A stretch of DNA of 43,177 nucleotides, taken from NCBI GenBank assembly GCA_019421385.1, contig JAHZFK010000024.1:1-43177 (forward strand), given 5' to 3'. Positions within the stretch are counted from its first letter, which is position 1. Each line of letters opens with the position of its first letter. Positions 6,305 to 11,704 of this stretch are shown one piece after another. The position numbers were made by a program, and so were the translations under genes. Below the pieces are notes generated by a model that was given only the letters and a program-made list of their open reading frames with translations, did no database searches and was not told where the DNA came from. This DNA is from Clostridiales bacterium. Its GTDB lineage: Bacteria > Bacillota > Clostridia > Oscillospirales > Butyricicoccaceae.

Positions 6305-6382
6305 CCGCCGACACTCCCAATGTTGCGGTTACTTCCAACCCAATATCCGGGGCTAACCGTCTACCGGCAGCACCCTTTTCTA
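6296..6382 (-). ncRNA. Antisense RNA (candidate antitoxin) 1
   Basis: A RNA of about 85 nt expected from the perfect promoter at 6388-6416 to the shared terminator. Its 5' half folds as a stem (GGG-GCT with AGC-CCC, inner CCG-GTAGA-CGG). No reading frame or ribosome site is seen. The 3' part is complementary to the end of the toxin 1 mRNA. The exact ends are estimates. Confidence 0.65.
6299..6334. terminator. Shared bidirectional terminator of TA module 1
   Basis: A perfect 10-bp stem (AAGTAACCGC 6299-6308 with 6325-6334) spans the toxin 1 stop codon. Convergent transcripts ending here would be complementary over their 3' hairpins. Confidence 0.7.
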
Positions 6383-6387
6383 TGTTC

Positions 6388-6416
6388 AGTATACCGCCCA
6401 CAAGCGGGTTTGTCAA
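6388..6416 (-). promoter_or_regulatory. Antisense RNA 1 promoter (consensus)
   Basis: On the minus strand TTGACA (6411-6416), 17 bases and TATACT (6388-6393), nearly ideal for sigma-A. It is stronger than the toxin promoter, as expected for an antitoxin RNA. Confidence 0.8.
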
Positions 6417-6417
6417 T

Positions 6418-6443
6418 CCCTCGCACGCGCAGCCGTGCGGGGG
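6418..6443 (-). terminator. Hairpin after xis/resolvase operon
   Basis: A 10-bp stem (6418-6427 with 6434-6443) lies just after the stop of the Xis-like gene. It includes the second 18-bp repeat copy. It lacks a T-run, so termination may be weak or Rho-dependent. Confidence 0.45.
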
Positions 6444-6453
6444 ATTTCTGCCA

Positions 6454-6621
6454 TTATGCCGCGTCGATATACCGTTTCAAAGCGTCGCGCGTGATAATAT
6501 ATTTGCCCGCGATCTTCTTTCCTTGCAGCTTACCAGTGCTGAACAGCCGCCGCACGGTTCGGGCAGTCAACCCCAGTTCTCGCGCAACGTCTGCCACGGT
6601 CAAAAAATCCTTTTCGCTCAT
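6454..6621 (-). CDS. Xis/MerR-type HTH protein (55 aa)
   Basis: A 55-aa protein matching the HTH_17/excisionase pattern: FLTVADVARELGLTARTVRR, a FSTGKL turn, then KIAGKYIITRDALKRYI. Such proteins bind DNA as small winged helices and often act as recombination directionality factors. Its ATG overlaps the resolvase stop (ATGA), so the two are coupled. It could assist the resolvase, direct excision by the integrase at 175, or be a regulator. With the 91-aa protein at 2573, the element has two Xis candidates. Confidence 0.75.
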   Translation of the reverse strand: MSEKDFLTVADVARELGLTARTVRRLFSTGKLQGKKIAGKYIITRDALKRYIDAA

Positions 6622-7226
6622 GTGTTCGCGCTCCTTTCATGCTCGCGTACCTTACGGTAAAAGGTTGCCTTGCTTAACTGTAATTGCTCCATAGCGGCTA
6701 CTGCCGTTATTTCGCCCGCTTTCCATGCCTGATACACTTTCGGAAAGTCAGCCCGCACAATCGGCTTACGGCCTTTGTATTTGCCCTGTTCCTTGGCAAT
6801 GGCTATGCCCTCAGCCTGCCGCGCATGAATTTTCTGCCGCTCCTTTTCAGCCATATATGCAAGCAGTTCAAAGACAATATTCGTGATAAGCTGTTTTTCA
6901 AGGTCGGTTTTATTCGCCGTATTGAGCAGCGGGGTATCAGTTACAATGATGCTTGCCCCGATCTGCTGCAATTCCTGCCACTCCCGCTTGATTTGCTCCA
7001 TGTTGCGCCCCATACGGTCAAGTTCCTTGACTATGACCACATCCCCGGCGCGCAGCGTTGCTTTCATGGCCTGATATTGTGGACGCTGGAAGTCGCGCCC
7101 GCTCGCTTTGTCCTCATAGGCGCGATCTATCACAATGCCGTTTGCCGCAGCATATTCCGCGATGGCGATATGCTGCCTTTCGGGGTTCTGGTCGTTTGTG
7201 CTGACCCGTGTATACTCAAAAGTCAT
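6618..7226 (-). CDS. Serine resolvase/invertase
   Basis: A 202-aa small serine recombinase of the Pin/Tn3 resolvase family. The N-terminal catalytic domain (about 1-140) shows YTRVST with the nucleophilic serine near residue 9, the DRMGRN segment and the long E-helix (QLITNIVFELLAYMAEKERQ). The C-terminal part (about 145-195) ends in a helix-turn-helix (GEITAVAAMEQLQLSKATFY). AGAGAGGGCG precedes ATG. It likely resolves element multimers at the candidate res site 7327-7406, or inverts DNA. It heads a two-gene operon with the Xis-like gene. Confidence 0.92.
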   Translation of the reverse strand: MTFEYTRVSTNDQNPERQHIAIAEYAAANGIVIDRAYEDKASGRDFQRPQYQAMKATLRAGDVVIVKELDRMGRNMEQIKREWQELQQIGASIIVTDTPLLNTANKTDLEKQLITNIVFELLAYMAEKERQKIHARQAEGIAIAKEQGKYKGRKPIVRADFPKVYQAWKAGEITAVAAMEQLQLSKATFYRKVREHERSANT

Positions 7227-7279
7227 GGTCTGCGCCCTCTCTCTGACGTGTGTTATCTATATGCCTTTTCCATGCTTTA

Positions 7280-7308
7280 AGTATACACTGTTTGTTTATT
7301 TGTTACAA
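7280..7308 (-). promoter_or_regulatory. Resolvase promoter
   Basis: On the minus strand TTGTAA (7303-7308), 17 bases and TATACT (7280-7285) preceded by TG. It adjoins the candidate res site, so resolvase binding could repress it. Confidence 0.7.
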
Positions 7309-7326
7309 TTGGAAATATTGTAATTA

Positions 7327-7406
7327 TGATACGTTTCGTAATTCGTTTTGAAACCCGTGTGATACGCTTTTTAGGGCTTTTTGAGCGTATCAATAGGGTA
7401 TACCCC
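7327..7406. other. Candidate resolvase (res) site
   Basis: TGATACG occurs at 7327-7333 and 7360-7366 and inverted at 7386-7392. The second and third form a 9-bp inverted repeat (TGATACGCT with AGCGTATCA). The palindrome GGGTATACCC follows at 7397-7406. Several half-sites just upstream of a resolvase gene are typical of res; the assignment is inferred. Confidence 0.45.
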
Positions 7407-7446
7407 ATTGAGCCACTTTGAAGCGCTACCGAGACTGCATAATCAC

Positions 7447-7475
7447 TTGACAAGCGGACACAACAAAGATATACT
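7447..7475 (+). promoter_or_regulatory. Antisense RNA 2 promoter (consensus)
   Basis: TTGACA (7447-7452), 17 bases and TATACT (7470-7475), identical in boxes and spacing to the promoter at 6388-6416. Confidence 0.8.
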
Positions 7476-7481
7476 GAATAT

Positions 7482-7570
7482 AGAAAAGGGCACTGTCGGC
7501 AGACGGTCAGCCCTCAAGAATCATTAGTCAAATGACCGCTGACTTGTCGAGGGTGCAGCGGTCATTTCGC
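7482..7570 (+). ncRNA. Antisense RNA (candidate antitoxin) 2
   Basis: A RNA of about 88 nt running to the hairpin at 7530-7567. It starts like antisense RNA 1 (GAATATAGAAAAGGG versus GAACATAGAAAAGGG) and carries the same stem with loop GCAGA instead of GTAGA. It is convergent with toxin 2 and overlaps its 3' end. The ends are estimates. Confidence 0.65.
7530..7567. terminator. Shared bidirectional terminator of TA module 2
   Basis: A perfect 11-bp stem, AAATGACCGCT (7530-7540) with AGCGGTCATTT (7557-7567), spans the toxin 2 stop codon. Confidence 0.7.
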
Positions 7571-7633
7571 GTATATGGTCAGTATGTAAAGCATGAATGC
7601 CGTGCATACGCAAAGCCGAAAGAGCTTTCCCAC
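7562..7633 (-). CDS. Candidate type I toxin peptide 2 (23 aa)
   Basis: A 23-aa peptide, MGKLFRLCVCTAFMLYILTI then YAK, the same length as toxin 1 and likewise one hydrophobic helix with a Lys end. The start is GTG at 7633, preceded by AAGGGGGTGAT, a one-mismatch Shine-Dalgarno seven bases away. A GTG at 7645 lies inside that site and is less likely. The leader parallels toxin 1 (GGCACTGTC, CGGCAGGCGGT, then GAAAGGGGG). The peptide sequences have diverged far more than the surrounding RNA elements. Function is inferred from the module layout. Confidence 0.65.
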   Translation of the reverse strand: MGKLFRLCVCTAFMLYILTIYAK

Positions 7634-7702
7634 AATCGCTATCACCCCCTTTCGCAAGGGAGTAGCCGACCGCCTGCCGTCTGGTGACAGTGCCTTAAAG
7701 CG

Positions 7703-7731
7703 AGTATAGCAGAAACTACGACAAGAAACAA
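7703..7731 (-). promoter_or_regulatory. Toxin 2 promoter
   Basis: On the minus strand TTGTTT (7726-7731), 17 bases and TATACT (7703-7708), again with TTTCTGC before the -10 box. Confidence 0.7.
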
Positions 7732-7735
7732 GCCG

Positions 7736-7754
7736 CTGTTCTTTATTTGTTCTT
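7736..7754 (+). repeat. Candidate integrase arm-type site (right)
   Basis: CTGTTCTTTATTTGTTCTT, identical to 103-121 and in the same orientation, beside the right att site. Confidence 0.55.
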
Positions 7755-7866
7755 CTTCTCCTAAAGCACAACCGCCCCGTTTTTACTCGCGCGCTATATA
7801 TGGTGTATTTTATCCGCTATTTATCTATATACAGTGTATTTAGTTGTTCTGCGCCTTTGCTTCGTC

Positions 7867-7912
7867 GCTCATAACCCGGAGGTCGTTGGTTCAAGTCCAG
7901 CCCCCGCAACCA
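7867..7912 (+). pseudogene. 3' fragment of tRNA-fMet at attR
   Basis: The fragment runs from the anticodon loop CTCATAA through the T-arm (GGTTCAAGTCC) to CCCCCGCAACCA. The 5' half is replaced by element sequence, so this is the displaced 3' half left by integration. The CAU anticodon and the CCCCCGCAACCA end identify an initiator tRNA. Confidence 0.8.
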
Positions 7913-7954
7913 TTAAAAAGCACTGATTTCGAGAGAAATCAGTGCTTTTTCTTT
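7900..7954 (+). repeat. attR: right copy of integration repeat
   Basis: Identical to 1-55. The true core probably starts near 7867, but the matching left part lies outside the window. Confidence 0.9.
7915..7950 (+). terminator. tRNA-fMet terminator (attR copy)
   Basis: The same 16-bp stem as 16-51. It also ends the minus-strand ABC operon, whose stop codon is at 7961. Confidence 0.85.
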
Positions 7955-7960
7955 TATACC

Positions 7961-8590
7961 TCACGACACCTCGATCTCCCCATGTGAGAAGCGCAGGATG
8001 ATGTCGCCCGCCGCGGCGACCTCGTTCGAGTGGCTGACGATGATGACGCACTTGTTCAGCGACCGTGCGCGTTCAACCAGCAGCTCGGTCACGTCACGCG
8101 CCGTGTCCTCGTCCAGATTGCCGGTCGGCTCATCCGCGAGGATGATCGGCGCAGCCGACGCCAACGCACGCGCAATCGCAACGCGCTGCTGCTGCCCGCC
8201 GGACAGTTTCAGTACGTTTCGGTCAATCTCCTCATCCGTCAGGCCGACTTGGTGTAATGTGTCTGCCGTGGCGTGCGCGTCCACCAACTGCACGTTTTCC
8301 CGCGGCGTCATATACTCAATCAGGTTGTAATTCTGGAACACGAACGAAACACAGTCATGGCGGAACTTTTCCAGCCCTATTTCCGCGATGTTTTTCCCCT
8401 CGAACAGGATTTCGCCCCCTTTTGGCGCATCCAGTCCGCCGAGTAAGGACAGCAACGTCGTCTTACCGCTGCCCGATGCACCAAGAATGACATACACCTT
8501 GCCGCGTTCAAATGACAAATTGAGATTTTCAAAAATAATACGATCAGAAAAATAGTAATATTTCAAGTCTTTGGTCTGCAAAACCGACAT
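7961..8590 (-). CDS. ABC transporter ATPase (MacB/LolD type)
   Basis: A 209-aa cytoplasmic ATPase powering the two FtsX-type permeases encoded just upstream. Walker A is GASGSGKT (about 36-43), followed by a Q-loop (VFQNYNLIEYMTP), the signature LSGGQQQRVAIARAL, Walker B IILADEPTGNLDE and an H-switch (IVSHS). The length and the TGNLDE box fit the MacB/LolD/YxdL class, which moves lipids, peptides or antibiotics out of the membrane rather than importing solutes. AAAGGAGG precedes ATG. It is the last gene of the three-gene operon. No adjacent two-component system is seen, unlike Bce modules. Confidence 0.95.
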   Translation of the reverse strand: MSVLQTKDLKYYYFSDRIIFENLNLSFERGKVYVILGASGSGKTTLLSLLGGLDAPKGGEILFEGKNIAEIGLEKFRHDCVSFVFQNYNLIEYMTPRENVQLVDAHATADTLHQVGLTDEEIDRNVLKLSGGQQQRVAIARALASAAPIILADEPTGNLDEDTARDVTELLVERARSLNKCVIIVSHSNEVAAAGDIILRFSHGEIEVS

Positions 8591-8612
8591 AACCGTTCCT
8601 CCTTTGATCGTT

Positions 8613-9905
8613 TCAGCTCAGATCGGTCAGAATATCCTTGGGTTTCTTGCGCATGATCGACACCGACGCAAGCAACACAGACACCGCGATCACCGCCGCT
8701 GCGCACATCGCGACGATGGTGAGTTGCACCGGCCCGATATAGCTGGCCAATTGAATATCCTGTAATAGCCCACCGATTGCATTCCCGAGCACTTTGGACA
8801 GGCCGAAACTAAGCAGCGCAGCAATCAGGAACGACGGCAGCGCGACATAGTAATTCTCCAGCATGATCTGCCCTGCGATGCCATTGGGCGGAATGCCCAA
8901 CGAAATCAGGATGCCGACCTCGGTCATGCGCTCGCGCGTCCACATCAGCAGGATGAGTGCCAAAATGCCAACGCTCAGCATCAGAATGACAATCAGCAGG
9001 AAAAAGCTGATGGTCTCTGCCTTCTGGATCGCGCCCGCTGTCTGCTCATAGCGCGCGTTGTTCTCCGAGATGATAAAACCGTCCCAGTCCGCGTAGGGCT
9101 GGGCTTTCAGTGCAGCCACCGTCTGCTCCATATGCGCCGGATCGTCCAAAAACAGCATAAGCCCCCCGCTATAATTATACTGCTCTGCTGTCCGGTCCGG
9201 AAACCTCAGCTGGTACAGCTCTTTGGCCGTGTTGATATCTGTGAAAATCGCGTTTTCCTGCAATTCGCTTTCGGGCGTGCTTGGGCTGGCGGGTTCGCTG
9301 CGCGTCACCGCATAGATACCCACGATCTCGAAATCCACCTGTGTCCCGACGTGTTCCGGCTGCCAGCCAGTGACGCCCTCAACTACGCTCGCATACAGCG
9401 TATCCCCGACCGACAGGCCGTTCAACTCCGCGACCTCCTTGGAGATCATCGCTTTGTGCTTATCCTCGGCCGTAATGTGTCGCCCGTCCGCCAACTGGTA
9501 CGCAACGGCAACGAACCGCTCGTGCAGCGCGGACTCTGTGCAACCGATGAACTTGGGCACATACTCGCCGGGCAATCCAGTGCCGCTGTATGAGCCGGGG
9601 ATAAGGTCAAGCCCATCGCAGTACATATAATAGGTATCCACGCCGTTGACCTTGCTGACGTTTTCCAGCGTCCACACCTGTTCGAGCAGCTGCTCGTCGG
9701 TTTTCTGCGTACCCTCGGCCGACTGCTCGATGGTGAAATACCCGCCGATGCTGCTGCGCAGCGCTTTGACCGCGTCGCCGCTCGCGGAATACAGCGCAAG
9801 CCCCTGCAGCGAAATGGTCATCAGCGCGACCAGCAGGATTAGAAGCAGGACCGTCCGCTTGGGATTGCGGATGACATATAGCCATGCGCGTTTTTTCATT
9901 GGCAT
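8613..9905 (-). CDS. FtsX-like ABC permease
   Basis: A 430-aa membrane protein of the MacB/FtsX permease type. The first membrane helix is at about 17-35 (TVLLLILLVALMTISL). A large extracytoplasmic domain (about 40-290) is followed by three helices in the C-terminal FtsX domain (about 295-420; MLSVGILALILLMW, FLIAALLSFGLS, VAMCAAAVIAV near the end). A strong AAAGGAGG lies eight bases before ATG. It pairs with the permease at 9920 as a heterodimer energised by the ATPase at 7961. The substrate is unknown. Confidence 0.92.
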   Translation of the reverse strand: MPMKKRAWLYVIRNPKRTVLLLILLVALMTISLQGLALYSASGDAVKALRSSIGGYFTIEQSAEGTQKTDEQLLEQVWTLENVSKVNGVDTYYMYCDGLDLIPGSYSGTGLPGEYVPKFIGCTESALHERFVAVAYQLADGRHITAEDKHKAMISKEVAELNGLSVGDTLYASVVEGVTGWQPEHVGTQVDFEIVGIYAVTRSEPASPSTPESELQENAIFTDINTAKELYQLRFPDRTAEQYNYSGGLMLFLDDPAHMEQTVAALKAQPYADWDGFIISENNARYEQTAGAIQKAETISFFLLIVILMLSVGILALILLMWTRERMTEVGILISLGIPPNGIAGQIMLENYYVALPSFLIAALLSFGLSKVLGNAIGGLLQDIQLASYIGPVQLTIVAMCAAAVIAVSVLLASVSIMRKKPKDILTDLS

Positions 9906-9919
9906 CCCGGATTCCTCCT

Positions 9920-11467
9920 TTACCGCAAGGTTGTCAAAATCTGCCGCGGCTGCAACCGGAAGAGAAACGAGCCGCCCTTGCAGATGGCCGCCACGATGAT
10001 CAGCAGTTCCATTGCCAGCAGAATCAGAACATCGGTAAACCGGAACGAGAAGTCGATCTGCTTCGGGCCGATATACTCGCTGCTTTCATACGCCATCAGC
10101 TCGTCCATCGTGCCGGACATTGCCGCCTGATGCAATTCTTCGCGCGTATATTCCTTTTCCTGCGGCTGCGCGGCTTGAATTGTCGATGCCAGCATTTGAC
10201 TGCCGATTTGATCCGGCACCTTTTGGCTCGCTGCAAAGGACACCGTGCCGGCAAACACCGCGATCAATACCGCTTCCAGCACAAACTGACCGATGATAGA
10301 GGCTTTATGCAACCCAAGGGACAGATAAATGGCTATCTCTTTTTTTCGGCTGCCGACCCACATGGTAAACACGACAAGCAGAATGATAGTACAGCCAGCG
10401 ACAATACCCCCCACAACACCCATGACTAAATTGCGGATTCCTCGGAGCGCATCTACCGTGGATTTATACATCGTGTCGTCTGTAGCGATCTGATAAGAGT
10501 CCACATCAATGGTGTCCATGCGTTTGACCTGAGCGATGATTTCATCCAGACGCTTCGGGTCATCTACAAAGAAGGTCACATTCTGATACTGCGCCTCTTG
10601 CTCATAGCTTTTTCCATACTGGGCTTGCTCATTTGCGCTGCGCAGCGCCTTGACCGTGTCCAGATCGGTCAGCGCCCAGTTATAGGTCATATCATCTTCC
10701 GAAACATACTTTCCGGTCGGCTGGTAGCCATTGACACGGAAAAAGCCTACGATGGTAAGCTGCTGTGCCTCCCCCAGAACGGACAACGCGTTGCCGGTAA
10801 ACACACCGCCGTCGCGCGCCGTCATGCTGATCGTATCCCCGATTCGCAGATCGTTCAGCTCCGCCAGTTTATCCGAAAGCAGGACAACATGGCGATCCTC
10901 CGAACGGCTATGCCGTCCTTCCACCAGCTCAAAGGCCCCGGTGCGGAATTTGGCCGCCAGCGAAGTATCACTGTTCCCGTAAAGCATCGCTGCCCGCGAC
11001 CGCATGGTCGCATACTCTTCTGTGATACGCTCATCGTCCGCATAATCTTCGGGATGCGCCGCTCTGTCCTGCAAATCCAAATTCCACATTCCCGGCACGA
11101 GCTGCAAATCATCCAGATGGGGATAGGCCTCCAGATAATTGTCTGCGTTATAAGTGGTAATGCCGTCGATTTGCATGATCTGATCAATTGTATTGTCATC
11201 CAGTTTGGGGCCGGTATAAACTTTGCGCGTCGTGCCGTCCGGCTCGGTCACATCTTCGAGGTTGGCCGGATGATGTGTCAGCGATACATGCATTCGAACA
11301 ACAAAGCTGGTGCCAAGTGTCTGCTGAATTTCGTGCGTCACTGTCCCAATACTGCGCCAGACACAGATGCCCACGGACAAGCAAAAAGAAATCACAAACA
11401 GCAGCAAAAACAGCAGCACGCTGCGTTTGTACTTCCTGCGAAGGTATAAAAGCGACCGTTTGACCAT
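9920..11467 (-). CDS. FtsX-like ABC permease, larger partner
   Basis: A 515-aa permease and the first gene of the exporter operon. It has one N-terminal helix (SVLLFLLLFVISFCLSVGIC, about 16-35), an extracytoplasmic domain to about 355, then FtsX-type helices (GGIVAGCTIILLVVFTMWVG, a second pair after SIIGQF, and a final LLAMELLIIVAAI). The sequence SRKKEIAIYLSLG is the conserved cytoplasmic loop of FtsX permeases. The gap to the next gene is only 14 bases. The substrate is not inferable; exporters of this build often handle antimicrobial peptides or lipoproteins. Confidence 0.92.
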   Translation of the reverse strand: MVKRSLLYLRRKYKRSVLLFLLLFVISFCLSVGICVWRSIGTVTHEIQQTLGTSFVVRMHVSLTHHPANLEDVTEPDGTTRKVYTGPKLDDNTIDQIMQIDGITTYNADNYLEAYPHLDDLQLVPGMWNLDLQDRAAHPEDYADDERITEEYATMRSRAAMLYGNSDTSLAAKFRTGAFELVEGRHSRSEDRHVVLLSDKLAELNDLRIGDTISMTARDGGVFTGNALSVLGEAQQLTIVGFFRVNGYQPTGKYVSEDDMTYNWALTDLDTVKALRSANEQAQYGKSYEQEAQYQNVTFFVDDPKRLDEIIAQVKRMDTIDVDSYQIATDDTMYKSTVDALRGIRNLVMGVVGGIVAGCTIILLVVFTMWVGSRKKEIAIYLSLGLHKASIIGQFVLEAVLIAVFAGTVSFAASQKVPDQIGSQMLASTIQAAQPQEKEYTREELHQAAMSGTMDELMAYESSEYIGPKQIDFSFRFTDVLILLAMELLIIVAAICKGGSFLFRLQPRQILTTLR

Positions 11468-11656
11468 GATTTACGCCCCCTTTTCCGCTGTACATCGTCT
11501 CTATCTCACACTCCTTTACTCTTATAATAACAGGACAGCGAACCTTACGAAAAGCAGCATAATCTACAAAGAATTCCTGTTTTTTTCTACCGAAAAAACC
11601 TGCTGTATGCTTCTGTTTCCTGCAAAAGCAGTACAGTCATTTGGTTCGATCGAAAT

Positions 11657-11696
11657 AAAAGAACGCACGGGCTTTCACAAGCCCATGCGTTCTTTT
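11657..11696. terminator. Terminator after mannoside operon
   Basis: A long interrupted stem (11657-11674 with 11679-11696), AAAAGAACGC plus GGGCTT, with T-runs in both readings. It closes the minus-strand operon at 11705. The 190 bp up to 11467 otherwise hold only the weak promoter region of the ABC operon. Confidence 0.85.
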
Positions 11697-11704
11697 TGCA
11701 TTCC

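Larger units (their letters stand above)
1..7954. mobile_element. Integrated small replicon/satellite in tRNA-fMet
   Basis: The element is bounded by 55-bp identical direct repeats (1-55 and 7900-7954), each carrying a tRNA-fMet 3' end and its terminator. It encodes an integrase, an immunity-type switch, an excisionase-like protein, an HUH Rep, a Rep-like paralogue, two zinc ribbons, a serine resolvase and two candidate toxin-antitoxin modules. I see no relaxase, coupling protein, terminase, capsid or Zot gene. This fits an integrating rolling-circle replicon or a satellite that borrows packaging or transfer from another element. The repressor gene is visibly AT-richer than the rest, so the element is itself a mosaic. 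Confidence 0.9.

Noticed and set aside
7562..7771. 69-aa version of toxin 2
   Set aside because: The longer frame starts upstream of the toxin promoter; the 23-aa frame has a matching ribosome site and a paralogue of equal length.
1..7954. Inovirus (filamentous phage) prophage
   Set aside because: HUH Rep, integrase and zinc ribbons fit, but no Zot-type ATPase, coat proteins or row of small membrane proteins is present.
1..7954. Integrative conjugative or mobilizable element
   Set aside because: There is no relaxase, coupling protein or type IV secretion gene. The HUH protein looks like a replication initiator, though use as a relaxase cannot be fully excluded.
7869..8051. 60-aa minus-strand frame ending GLEPTTSGL
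   Set aside because: It runs through the tRNA fragment and terminator. This translated tRNA motif is a well-known spurious protein.
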